Shown: in pieces, positions 38,936 through 46,996 of the stretch
Layout of the letters: each line of letters begins with the position of its first letter
Position numbering within the stretch: the stretch's first letter is position 1
Assembly: GCF_026343115.1 (NCBI RefSeq)
Contig: NZ_JAPEMC010000001.1
Coordinates: forward strand, 2,480,001-2,544,000
Source: Streptomyces sp. NBC_00102
GTDB lineage: Bacteria; Actinomycetota; Actinomycetes; Streptomycetales; Streptomycetaceae
Direction of reading: 5' to 3'
DNA length: 64,000 bases
Position numbers and translations under genes: made by a program
The notes under the pieces: model-generated
What the model was told of the DNA's origin: nothing
What the model saw: the letters and a program-made list of their open reading frames with translations, nothing else
Database searches by the model: none

Positions 38936-39490
38936 ATGACGTCGTTCTGGACTGGCAAACGGGTACGCCTGCGCGGTATCGAGCCCGACGACTGGAGCGC
39001 GTTCATGCGCTTCGCCGTGGACGAGGAGCGGTTGGGAGACCTGCTCAACCCACCCCGTTCCGCCGAAAGCTTCCGTGCCTGGGCGACGGAGCAGTCCGCT
39101 GCCAAGTCTGACGGGGACTGCTTCCAGTTGGCCATCGAAGCCGTCGACACGGGAAAGATAGTCGGTGCCATCGGCTCGCACCACGCTGATCCTCGTGCGG
39201 GCTGGTTCGAGTACGGCGTCACGCTGGAGGCTGGTCATCGACGCAAAGGCTATGCGGCAGAAGCCGTGCTGATGCTGCTGCGCTTCATGTTCGCCGAGCG
39301 GCGCTTCCATAAGTGCGGAGCGCGGATATTCGCGCACAACGAGGCGTCGCTGGCGCTTCAACATCGGCTCGGTTTCATCGAAGAGGGCCGCCTCCGTGAC
39401 CAGGTGTTTTACGCCGGTCAGCACCACGATCTCGTCATGATGGGCATGCTCGCTGACGAGTTCGCCCAACTGCATTCGACGAGCGAATGA
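38936..39490 (+). CDS. GNAT acetyltransferase, RimJ/RimL type
   Basis: 184 residues, MTSFWTGKRVRLRGIEPDDW. The acetyl-CoA loop is EAGHRRKGYAAEAVLMLLRF, preceded by WFEYGVTL and followed by NEASLALQHRLGFIEEGRLR. This is the RimJ/RimL arrangement, N-acetylating a protein, amino acid or small molecule. The GC content is a little lower than that of the neighbours, which fits an acquired gene next to IS elements. Confidence 0.8.
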   Translation: MTSFWTGKRVRLRGIEPDDWSAFMRFAVDEERLGDLLNPPRSAESFRAWATEQSAAKSDGDCFQLAIEAVDTGKIVGAIGSHHADPRAGWFEYGVTLEAGHRRKGYAAEAVLMLLRFMFAERRFHKCGARIFAHNEASLALQHRLGFIEEGRLRDQVFYAGQHHDLVMMGMLADEFAQLHSTSE

Positions 39491-39772
39491 GCGTCCACCC
39501 AGATCAGCCCTGCGGGTTCCTGCGGTACTGCCAATTCTGGTCAGTGCTTTTGTACTCGGCCGGCGAGACGGTGGCCGCCCCCGGCGACATGCGGTCGAGG
39601 TAGAAGGGGCAGCGACGCCCATCCCCTTGTCGGAGACATGCCCCTCCGCGGCGCGATCGGCGACACCCCTGAGCGCCTCTACAACGTGCGTGCTCTGTCG
39701 TGTGATTGTGTCGCTCACCGGTTCGGGAATGCGGCCGACCGTCCGGAGCGTGTTCGGCGGTATCCCTCGGAC

Positions 39773-40565
39773 ATGACGGAGGCGGAGTGGTCTGTGGTCC
39801 GGCCGCTGCTGCCGGTGCCGGGCTGGATGCGAGGTCGGGGCGAGCAGCCGGAGGCGTACTGCCACCGGGCGATATTGGGCGCGATCCGCTATCTCGTGGA
39901 CAACGGGATCAAGTGGCGGGCGATGCCGGCCCGACTTCCCGCCGTGGGACCGTGTCTATGCGTTCTTCCGCCGCTGGCGCGACCACGTGCTGGTCAGGGA
40001 GTTCCACGACCGGCTGCGCGGCCGGGTCCGCGAGGAGGCGGGGCGGGATGCGGAGCCGACGGCCGGTGTGATCGACTCGCAGTCCGTCAAGGCGGACGCG
40101 GTCGTCGGCGCGGACAGCCGCGGCTTCGACGGTGGCAAGCTGGTCAACGGCCGCAAGCGGCACGTGGTGGTCGACACCCTCGGCCTGCTGCTGGGCGTGA
40201 TGGTCACCGCGGCGGATATTGGTGACCGCGCTGCCGCGAAGGTGCTGCTTGAGCGGGTGATCGACGCTCACCACCGGCTGGAACTCGTCTGGGCCGACGG
40301 CTGCTACACCGGCAGCCTCGTCGAGTACTGCCTGGCCGCGCTCGCGCTGGTCCTGGCAGTCGTCAAGCGGAGCGACGACACGCGCGGATTCGTGGTGCTG
40401 CCCAAGCGGTGGATCGTCGAGCGTCTCTTCGCGCACCTGATGCGAAGCCGCCGCCTGGTGCGCGACTTCGAACGATCCACCAGCAGCGCCGAGGCGATGA
40501 TCTACTGGCCGATGACCATGATCATGACCCGCCGCCTGGCCCGCTCACGCTCCGCGCGAGGGTGA
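39773..40565 (+). pseudogene. IS5-type transposase, broken by a +1 frameshift
   Basis: The first part (MTEAEWSVVRPLLPVPGWMR, then ILGAIRYLVDNGIKWRAMPA) is in one frame. The rest (DFPPWDRVYAFFRRW, then GVIDSQSVKAD, WADGCYTGSL and KRWIVERLFAHLMRSRRLVR) is in the next. The shift is one extra C in the run at 39930-39933, where GCC-GAC-TTC is expected. DDE residues lie in the second frame (IDSQS, WADGC, VERLF). Because the shift is +1 rather than the -1 used by most IS elements, a mutation is more likely than programmed frameshifting. Confidence 0.8.
39773..40565 (+). mobile_element. IS5-family element, probably truncated (core only, true ends not found)
   Basis: Only the transposase part can be delimited. 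No terminal inverted repeat pair was found. The 3' end of the transposase overlaps the end of the minus-strand gene at 40522-41070. That suggests the right end of the IS has been lost and the sequence now joins another gene. Confidence 0.55.
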
Positions 40566-41070
40566 ACCGGCCCGGTGCCGGCTCGGCCAGCCAGCCCCGC
40601 GACACCAGGCGTTTCGCCTTCGACCGCAGCCCCTCCACCTTGGCCGGCACCACATCCATGCCGAACGCGGCGGCCAACTCCTGACATGTCAATGGCCCTT
40701 GACCGAGACGGATCCGATCCTCGAGCGCGGCCAGGATGCGCTGGTAGTCCACCGACAGTGCCGTCCCGGCCAGCCCTTCACGCCACATCGGAACCTGTGA
40801 CTTCGCCTTCACCACCAGAGGCGGTGACGCCTGCACCTCGGCTTCCGCCACAACACCCTCCGGCATGTCGGTGGCGACCACGCCGGCTGAGTCATCGTCC
40901 GGCGCAGACAGCACCGCACCGACACACTCGCGGGCGATCGTCCACTCCGACCACTCCTGCTCGGCCATCGCGAGCTCGGCCTGGATCCGGTCGGCTTCCT
41001 CGCGCAACCCGTCCACACGACGACGAGCGGCAAGCTCGTGCTGTTCCAGCAGTCCGACAACCGACGGCAT
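40522..41070 (-). CDS. Coiled-coil protein with C-terminal winged-helix-like domain, unknown function
   Basis: 182 residues, MPSVVGLLEQHELAARRRVD. Residues about 8-48 are a strong heptad-type coiled coil (EEADRIQAELAMAEQEWSE). The middle is linker. Residues about 120-165 look like a helix-turn-helix (YQRILAALEDRIRLGQGPLT, CQELAAAFGMDVVPAKVEGL, RSKAKRLVSRGWL). The family is often seen beside transposases in Streptomyces. The last ten residues (after GRFTL) are read from IS5 sequence, so the original C-terminus may have been different. Ribosome site TGGAGG. Confidence 0.55.
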   Translation of the reverse strand: MPSVVGLLEQHELAARRRVDGLREEADRIQAELAMAEQEWSEWTIARECVGAVLSAPDDDSAGVVATDMPEGVVAEAEVQASPPLVVKAKSQVPMWREGLAGTALSVDYQRILAALEDRIRLGQGPLTCQELAAAFGMDVVPAKVEGLRSKAKRLVSRGWLAEPAPGRFTLARSVSGPGGGS

Positions 41071-41766
41071 CCGCGACCTCCACGAGAGCGACGAAACGAC
41101 ACCCCATCACTCCCACATCAACGCCGCCCCTACCTCTGACCAGCGAAAACACAGCCGTCAGACTCGGAAAGACAACAGCGTCTCAGTCGTGGGCGGCCTG
41201 GCTTCCCCCATGGGTCCAGACCTGCGGGCCTTGGATCTGCCGACCGAGATCAGTAGAGCCAGCGGTCCAGGTGTGCTGGCCAGAGAAACCCCTCGTAGCC
41301 GTTGAAGGCTGCCGGGTCGATCTCCTTCAGCTCCTCGGCCAGCCGGTTCAGCTCGGCGAAGGCCCGCTCTTCCTCGTCTTCGGATAGGTGCTCCTCGGGC
41401 CAGTCCGGCTCGCTGAGAAGCTCTGAGGCGGTGACGCGGCTGCCGTAGTGGTGAAGCACGGTGAGCCACACGTCGACACCCGAGTTGGCGAACCATGCCT
41501 CCCCATCTGGCATGACGAAGTAAACCGTTCCGGTCTCCGGCTCAACACCGAACCATGACCGCGCAGCCGGTCTATGGGGGTCTGTGTCCTCCGTGAGGCG
41601 GTAGAGCTGACCCTGGGACGTGTGGAGGACTGGATCGACCTCGCTCTGCATCACGACCCGCTCGATGAGGCGCGGAGCCACCGGGATGCCCACCTCGACG
41701 AGTTGCATCTTCATGAACTCCGGGATCCGCCAGCCGGCGACAACGTCCCGTCCGGCTCGCGTGACA

Positions 41767-41774
41767 TGCTCCGG
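41767..41774. repeat. Target-site duplication, left copy
   Basis: TGCTCCGG, identical to 43182-43189. An 8-bp duplication is what IS256-family transposition makes. Confidence 0.85.
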
Positions 41775-43181
41775 GGTCATGTCCCGTGACGTGGTGTAGG
41801 TGATCACTCGGTTGTGCCGGGCAGGAGGGTTGTGGTGTCCGGATAGAGGCTGTCCATGCTCTCGGTTGAGAGGTAGCGGCGAGGGAAGGCGATCCACTCG
41901 TCGTGGAGTTCGGCGAGGACGGCGGTGGCGAGCCGGTTGACGGCTGCGGTGTTCGGGAAGACCTGGACGACGTCGGACCGACGCTTGATCTCCCGGTTCA
42001 GCCGTTCGAGCGGGTTGGTCGACTGGATCTTCTTCCAGTGCTGGTGAGGGAAGTCCGCGAAGGCGGTCAGGTCCTCCTTCGCGTGCAGGAGCATCTCTCT
42101 GACCTTGGGGAACTGGTCGCCGAGCATGTCCGCGACAGTGTCGAGATGAGCCCGGACGGTTTCGGCGGTGGGCTGAGCGAAGAGAGTGCGGATCGTCGCG
42201 GCGACCATCTCCGCGGCGCCCTTGGGGATCGCGGAGAAGACGTTGCGGACGAAGTGAACCCGGCAGCGCTGCCATGCGGCGCCGAGCATGACCTTGCGGA
42301 TGGCTTTGACCAGGCCGCTGTGGCTGTCGGAGATGACCAGGCGGACACCGCTCAGGCCGCGCTCCCGCAACGAGCGCAGGAAGGTGGCCCAGAAGGCCTC
42401 GGTCTCGCTGTCGCCGACCATGACGCCCAGGACCTCGCGGCCGCCGTCCTCGGTGACACCGGTGGCGATGACCACGGCCTGGGAGACGATCCGGTGGTCC
42501 ACGCGGGCCTTGACGTAGGTCGCGTCGAGATACACGTAAGGAAAGCGGGTGTGGTCCAGCGGCCGGGTGCGGAACGCGTCGAGCTGTTCGTCGAGATCGC
42601 CGCAGATCCTCGAGACCTCGCTCTTCGATATACCGGTGTCTGAGCCGAGCGCCTTGACCAGGTCATCGACGCTGCGGGTGGAGACCCCGTGGACGTAGGC
42701 CTCCATGACGACGGCGTAGAGGGCCTGATCGATGCGGCGCCGGCGCTCGAGCAGACTGGGGAAGAAGGTCCCGGCCCGCAGTTTCGGGATCGCGAGCTCG
42801 AGGTCGCCGGCCTGTGTGGTCACCGTCTTGTCCCGGTGTCCGTTGCGGTAGCCGGTCCGCGTGGCCGTCTGCTCGTTCCACTCGGCGCCGATGTGCGCGG
42901 TGGCCTCGGCCTCGATCAACTCTTGCAACAACCGCTCGGCGACTTCGCGCACGAGTTCAAGACCATCCGCCGAACGCAGTGACTCCAGCAGGCGAAGTAG
43001 GTCATGCTGGGACAAGGCCACCGTGTACCCCCTTGGGTCGAACTGCCCGTTCACCCAGGACAGTTACACGGTGGCCGCCCTCGTGTTCAGGGAGCACTCG
43101 CAGGCAGTCGACGCACACGACGGCTCAGAACAGGCGCACATTCCCGCCAAGATCCGCTACACCACACCACGGGACGCCATC
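41775..43181 (-). mobile_element. IS256-family insertion sequence, complete (1407 bp)
   Basis: Terminal inverted repeats of 31 bp at 41775-41805 (GGTCATGTCCCGTGACGTGG...) and 43151-43181 agree at 23 positions, with blocks GTCCCGTG, GTGGTGTAG and GATC conserved. The 8-bp repeat TGCTCCGG borders both ends. One intact transposase gene fills it. Confidence 0.88.
41804..43054 (-). CDS. IS256 family (Mutator-type) transposase
   Basis: 416 residues. DDE transposase with the first Asp in YLDATYVKARVD (D177), the second in RLVISDSHSGLVKAIRKVM (D243) and the Glu in TNPLERLNREIKRRSDVV (about E350). The C/H motif of the family lies in WQRCRVHFVRN. The N-terminal region (LVREVAERLLQELIEAEATA, GYRNGHRDKTVTT) is the DNA-binding part. 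It is uninterrupted, so the element may still be active. Confidence 0.93.
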   Translation of the reverse strand: MNGQFDPRGYTVALSQHDLLRLLESLRSADGLELVREVAERLLQELIEAEATAHIGAEWNEQTATRTGYRNGHRDKTVTTQAGDLELAIPKLRAGTFFPSLLERRRRIDQALYAVVMEAYVHGVSTRSVDDLVKALGSDTGISKSEVSRICGDLDEQLDAFRTRPLDHTRFPYVYLDATYVKARVDHRIVSQAVVIATGVTEDGGREVLGVMVGDSETEAFWATFLRSLRERGLSGVRLVISDSHSGLVKAIRKVMLGAAWQRCRVHFVRNVFSAIPKGAAEMVAATIRTLFAQPTAETVRAHLDTVADMLGDQFPKVREMLLHAKEDLTAFADFPHQHWKKIQSTNPLERLNREIKRRSDVVQVFPNTAAVNRLATAVLAELHDEWIAFPRRYLSTESMDSLYPDTTTLLPGTTE

Positions 43182-43189
43182 TGCTCCGG
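43182..43189. repeat. Target-site duplication, right copy
   Basis: TGCTCCGG, the right-hand copy of the repeat at 41767-41774, in codons 13-15 of the SUKH-4 gene. Confidence 0.85.
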
Positions 43190-43386
43190 ACCGGCCCATT
43201 CGGTCAGCTGGTCATATGTCGCCATCGAACGACCTCTTCCGTCGGCTGCGGCCCTGACCCTATCGAGCCGACCTGAGGCGGAGGCAGCACCACGTTTGCG
43301 GGACAGCCCTTGGGCAGGGGTCGGGCCGCGCTCCACCACGCAGCGGCGAGCCCTCCGCGGTGGTCGTAACGGGGAGGTCCGGAACC

Positions 43387-43456
43387 GGTCCCGACCACCG
43401 GGTCCCGACCACCGGGTCCCGGCTGCCGGGACCCGGCTGCCGGGACCCGGTGTCCC
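43387..43456. repeat. Five tandem 14-bp units
   Basis: Units GGTCCCGACCACCG (twice, 43387-43414), GGTCCCGGCTGCCG (43415-43428), GGACCCGGCTGCCG (43429-43442) and the diverged GGACCCGGTGTCCC (43443-43456). The centre forms a perfect 9-bp hairpin GGGTCCCGG-CTG-CCGGGACCC (43414-43434). Confidence 0.85.
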
Positions 43457-43466
43457 GTGCCCCGAG

Positions 43467-43498
43467 GCGCCATGTCCTGGGGGACGGGGACATGGCGC
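43467..43498. terminator. 11-bp hairpin
   Basis: GCGCCATGTCC / GGACATGGCGC with a 10-base loop, just after the 14-mer array. No U-run on either side; it could stop transcription from the IS region or be a regulatory structure. Confidence 0.5.
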
Positions 43499-43745
43499 TT
43501 CGGGACTCCAAAGATGAAAGAACGTGAGAAAGAACCAAACCCAACCCCTCCCGAAAGACGTCGGTTTGAGGGCTGGTCAGCGGCCTCGGCGTGTCCTCAC
43601 CCGGACGGGTGAGGTTTGCCGACTCAGCTGGATTTTCGTCCGGTTGGCAGGCATATGCTCCCCCCAACAATGGACATAAGGCGGCCCCCGCCGGGACTGG
43701 CATCCCGATCGAGGGCCTCACCAACTAGGAAGAAAGCCCTTCCCG

Positions 43746-45176
43746 ATGGATACCCACGAGGTTAGCGCGCCCCCGCGCGCCCAGGCGGTCGTTGACCGCA
43801 GTCGTTCCCGCACTGCCGGGCTGTCGCATGTGACCGTCCCGCTCACCAGCGAGTTCGTGGTGGTCGGAAATCACCTGGCGCAGCACCCCGAGCTCTCCCT
43901 CGTCGCGATCGGCGTCTCGGTCCACATCCAGTCGCTGCCGCCCGGCCGCCGGGTGGGCATCAAGGCACTCGCGGAGCGCTTCCAGGAGGGCGCCGAGACC
44001 ATCGCACGGGCCATGCGCGAGCTGGAGCGGTGCGGGTACCTGGACCGCCCCCGGGACCGTGTCGGCGAGGGCCGGTTCCTGACGCGCACGATCGCGTACA
44101 ACCACCCCGACGCCGCCCACCAGGACCGGGCCTTCCGGAAGGCCCTGGCCGAGCGCAAGGCAGCCGAGCGCAAGGCTTCCGGCCGGGCGCCCGCCGGGCG
44201 CAGGTCCGCAGCCGTTCCGCAGCAGCGAGCGGGCTCCCCGGCTGTCCGCGCCCGGCATCACGGCATCCGAGCCGCGCGCGGACAACACGGCGGACAGCAG
44301 GCCGGGCAGTACGCCGGACAGCACGCCGGGCAGCGGCCCGTACGGCAGATGTGCACGGCGGCCGACGCGCTGCGGGAGCTGTGGCAGCCGGAGGCGCAGG
44401 CCGCTGTGGAGATGGCCGAACCGACACCGGCACCCCAGCAGCCCGCCCCGGCACCGGCTCCCCCGATGGCCGCCCCCGCACCGGCACCCGCAGAGGTGCA
44501 CATGGAGCCGCCGCCCGCCCCCGCCGGTGACCCACCGCAGCCCGAGACGCCCGAAGCCGTACCCACCACCGCCGTGAAAGCCCCGGACGCCCCGACTGCC
44601 ACCCCGACTGCCGCACCCCAGAACGCACCTTCCGCACCCGCCGCCGCAAGCCCCGTCTTCCAGGCCGCACCCCAGAACGCACCTGCCGTACCCGCCGTAC
44701 CCGACGCCCCCGCCATCCGGGCCTCGCTCGCCCGGGCCGTCCCGCCTCCCGCGCCCTCGGCCGACGAGTTGGCGCGGCTCGCCGTCGCCGTGGAGTTGCT
44801 CGCCGGGCTGCGCGCCAGGGACCACCGGCTCGTACTCAGCGAGAAGGAGGTGGAGAAACTCGCGCCTGCCCTGGTCGTCTGGCTGGAGCGCGGCGTACGG
44901 CGGGACGCGGTGTCCCGGGCGCTCCTGGAGGATCTGCCGCCGATCGTGAAGTATCCGGCCAAGTTCGTCGGCTGCCGTCTCGCCGATCGCCTGCCGCCGC
45001 CGCTCCCCACCGGGGCCGGCCGCCGGGAGGCCCCACGTGAACCGGCCCCAGGGGTCGCGCTGCTCCAGAACTGCGAGGGCTGCGACCGGGCCTTCCGGTC
45101 ACCGGCCCCGGGCCGCTGCGACCGCTGTGTACTGGCCGACACGGCGGACCCGGGCTTGGAACCGTCGACCGGCTGA
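43746..45176 (+). CDS. Winged-helix protein with Pro/Ala-rich middle and C-terminal zinc ribbon
   Basis: 476 residues. The N-terminus (about 30-118) has a winged helix: LVAIGVSVHIQSLPPGRRVG, IKALAERFQEGAETIARAMR, ELERCGYLDRPRD. The middle (about 190-330) is low-complexity Pro, Ala and Gln with repeated PQNAP. Residues about 345-420 are helical (ELARLAVAVELLAGLRARDH). Cys443, Cys446, Cys458 and Cys461 (CEGCDRAF, CDRC) make a small zinc ribbon. It is likely a DNA-binding regulator or replication-type protein. It stands 119 bases before the RNA-repair operon on the same strand and could regulate it, but this is only position. Confidence 0.7.
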   Translation: MDTHEVSAPPRAQAVVDRSRSRTAGLSHVTVPLTSEFVVVGNHLAQHPELSLVAIGVSVHIQSLPPGRRVGIKALAERFQEGAETIARAMRELERCGYLDRPRDRVGEGRFLTRTIAYNHPDAAHQDRAFRKALAERKAAERKASGRAPAGRRSAAVPQQRAGSPAVRARHHGIRAARGQHGGQQAGQYAGQHAGQRPVRQMCTAADALRELWQPEAQAAVEMAEPTPAPQQPAPAPAPPMAAPAPAPAEVHMEPPPAPAGDPPQPETPEAVPTTAVKAPDAPTATPTAAPQNAPSAPAAASPVFQAAPQNAPAVPAVPDAPAIRASLARAVPPPAPSADELARLAVAVELLAGLRARDHRLVLSEKEVEKLAPALVVWLERGVRRDAVSRALLEDLPPIVKYPAKFVGCRLADRLPPPLPTGAGRREAPREPAPGVALLQNCEGCDRAFRSPAPGRCDRCVLADTADPGLEPSTG

Positions 45177-45295
45177 CCCCCTCGGCGGCCGGGACACCGT
45201 CGCCCCGCCCGAACCGGCGGAAACCCCGTCGCTCCCCCACCCGTCGCTGCATAGAGTGACAGCCGTCTTTCCATCGTCACCGGGGGCCCGACCAC

Positions 45296-46996
45296 ATGCG
45301 TACGCACTATCCGCGCACACCCCACCTGCCCTGGTCCCCCGGTGCCACCTCGGACGACGTACGCGTGGCGGACCTGGCGGCGCTCGCCGGGCGCGAGGTC
45401 GTCGTGACGGAGAAGCTCGACGGCGAGAACACCACGCTCTACGCGGACGGCCTGCACGCCCGCTCGCTGGACTCGGCCCATCACCCGTCCCGCGGCTGGG
45501 TGAAGGCGCTCCAGGGGCGGGTGGCGTCGCGCATACCGGCGGGGTGGCGGGTGTGCGGCGAGAACATGTTCGCGCGGCACTCGATCCCGTACGACCGGCT
45601 GGACGGCTTCTTCTACGGCTTCTCCGTCTGGGACGGCGACCGCTGCCTCGGCTGGGACGAGACCACCACGTTCCTGCGCGGGCTGGGCATCCCGACGCCA
45701 CCGGTGCTCTGGCGCGGGGCGTTCGACGCGCGAGCCGAGAAGGCGCTGCGGAAGCTGACGCTCGACACCGGCCGGCAGGAGGGGTACGTCGTACGGCCCG
45801 CCGAGGCATTCGGAGCGGCCGAGTTCGGGCGGTCGGTCGCCAAGTGGGTGCGGCCGGGGCACGTGACGACGGACACCCACTGGATGCACGCGGCGGTCGT
45901 CCCGAACGCGCTCGGCCCGTCCGCCGCCCTGTGGCACGTACGGTCCGGCGGCGCGGTCGATGGGGACGCGCTGGGCGAGCCGCTCTTCCCGGCGGACGGC
46001 GAGCGGCCGCCGGACACCTCGCCCGACGCCCGTACGGCACACGCCATGGGCGCGGACATCGGGGGCGACGGCTCCGGCGCCTTCGGTGACGAGCGGCTGG
46101 CCGGGGTACTGGCCGGGCTGCTGCACCGTGACCGGCGGACCTCGATCGCGCCCCGGCTCGCGCCGGTCGTCGGTCTGCCGCTGGCCGTCCGGGTCGCCGA
46201 CCTGGTGGGGCTCCACCGGTCGCTGCACCGGGCGTACCCGCACGAGGAGCGCCGGACCGGGCTGACCCGCATGTCCTGGGCGGCCGGTCTGGGGACGCTG
46301 CACGCGCTCGCCGCGGCCACCGCCGATACGGACGAGGCGCGCGGGTACGTCGAGTGGTCCGCGCTGCACGCCGAGGAGGTCCGCGAACCCGCAGGACTGC
46401 GCGAGGTGTTCGACGGGCTGGAGCCGGACGCGGCCGACCGCTGCCGGGCCGAGGCCCGCGAGGCGTACGCGCTGGGGCGGATATCGAGCGCCGAGGAGGC
46501 GGTGGCGGCCACCTGGCGTTGGCGGTCCGGCGATTTCCCGCGCCTGGTGGTGGTGTGCGGGCCGTCCGGCAGCGGGAAGAGCACGTACGCCCGCGCGCTG
46601 CCCGGGGTCACCACCCGCATCTCGCTCGACGACCTGCGCGAGGCGCGCGGCGACCGGGCCGACCAGAGCGCCAACGCCGAGGTGCTCCGGGAAGCGCTGG
46701 ACCGGCTGGACCGCGCGCTGCTGCCCCGTACGACGACGGTGTGGGACGCGACCTCGCTCACCCCGAGGCAGCGCTCGCTGCTGCACACCGCCGCCGCGCG
46801 CCGGGACGCGATGACGACCCATGTGGTGGCGGTGGTGGGCGCTGAGGAACTGGCCCGGCGCAACACCACCCGTACCCATCCCGTACCGCCCCCGGTGCAG
46901 GAGGCGCAGTTGCGGCGGTACGTCCCGCCCTACCCCGGCGAGGCGCACCGGACCTGGTACCTGGGCGCGGGCGGAACGGTGGAGGCGAGGGCCTGA
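45296..46996 (+). CDS. RNA ligase fused to a polynucleotide-kinase-type P-loop domain
   Basis: 566 residues. Residues 1-200 are a nucleotidyltransferase-type RNA ligase: motif I EKLDGEN (adenylated Lys40, with Asp42 and Gly43), a family GENMFARHSI box, motif III FFYGFSVWD, motif IV QEGYVVR and motif V AKWVR. A helical region of about 200 residues follows. Residues 415-560 are a P-loop kinase: Walker A GPSGSGKST (422-430), SLDDLREARGD, then VWDATSLTPRQRS. This fits a 5'-OH polynucleotide kinase/ligase that heals and seals RNA breaks, like phage T4 enzymes in one chain. The stop overlaps the next ATG by one base (TGATG), so the pair is co-translated. Confidence 0.85.
   Translation: MRTHYPRTPHLPWSPGATSDDVRVADLAALAGREVVVTEKLDGENTTLYADGLHARSLDSAHHPSRGWVKALQGRVASRIPAGWRVCGENMFARHSIPYDRLDGFFYGFSVWDGDRCLGWDETTTFLRGLGIPTPPVLWRGAFDARAEKALRKLTLDTGRQEGYVVRPAEAFGAAEFGRSVAKWVRPGHVTTDTHWMHAAVVPNALGPSAALWHVRSGGAVDGDALGEPLFPADGERPPDTSPDARTAHAMGADIGGDGSGAFGDERLAGVLAGLLHRDRRTSIAPRLAPVVGLPLAVRVADLVGLHRSLHRAYPHEERRTGLTRMSWAAGLGTLHALAAATADTDEARGYVEWSALHAEEVREPAGLREVFDGLEPDAADRCRAEAREAYALGRISSAEEAVAATWRWRSGDFPRLVVVCGPSGSGKSTYARALPGVTTRISLDDLREARGDRADQSANAEVLREALDRLDRALLPRTTTVWDATSLTPRQRSLLHTAAARRDAMTTHVVAVVGAEELARRNTTRTHPVPPPVQEAQLRRYVPPYPGEAHRTWYLGAGGTVEARA

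Larger units (their letters stand above)
41250..43225 (-). pseudogene. SUKH-4 family immunity protein gene, split by an IS256 element
   Basis: The 5' piece is 43225-43190 plus the target repeat (MATYDQLTEWAGPE); its ATG has GGAAGAGG upstream. The 3' piece is 41766-41250 (starting inside the codon for His, then VTRAGRDVVAGWRIPEFMKM). Joining them with one copy of the 8-base repeat restores one frame of 186 codons: GPE-H-VTRAG. The protein contains the SUKH features GVEPETGTVYFVMPDGEAWF, ANSGVDVWLTVLHHYG and ends HLDRWLY. SUKH proteins neutralise polymorphic toxins. The insertion is recent enough that no frameshift or stop has accumulated in either half. Confidence 0.85.
43226..43745. other. 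Repeat-rich non-coding region before the wHTH/zinc-ribbon gene
   Basis: About 520 bases without a gene. It holds the 14-mer array (43387-43456), a strong hairpin (43467-43498) and an A-rich segment (aagatgaaagaacgtgagaaagaacc, 43510-43536) that is unusual in this genome and could be a promoter region for the gene at 43746. Possible relics of other genes are too short to call. Confidence 0.5.

Noticed and set aside
39930-39933. Programmed frameshift in the IS5 transposase
   Set aside because: The shift is +1 at a CCC run with no typical slippery heptamer, so mutation is more likely. It could only be saved by other copies with the same site.
41250-41780. Stand-alone 176-residue SUKH gene starting at the ATG at 41780
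   Set aside because: That ATG lies inside the IS inverted repeat. The true N-terminus is on the far side of the IS, as the target duplication shows.
43387-43456. CRISPR array
   Set aside because: Units are only 14 bp, directly adjacent without spacers, and no cas genes are present.
44258-46948. Minus-strand open frame of 896 codons across the wHTH and ligase genes
   Set aside because: Spans two clear plus-strand genes and their gap; composition is that of an antisense frame.
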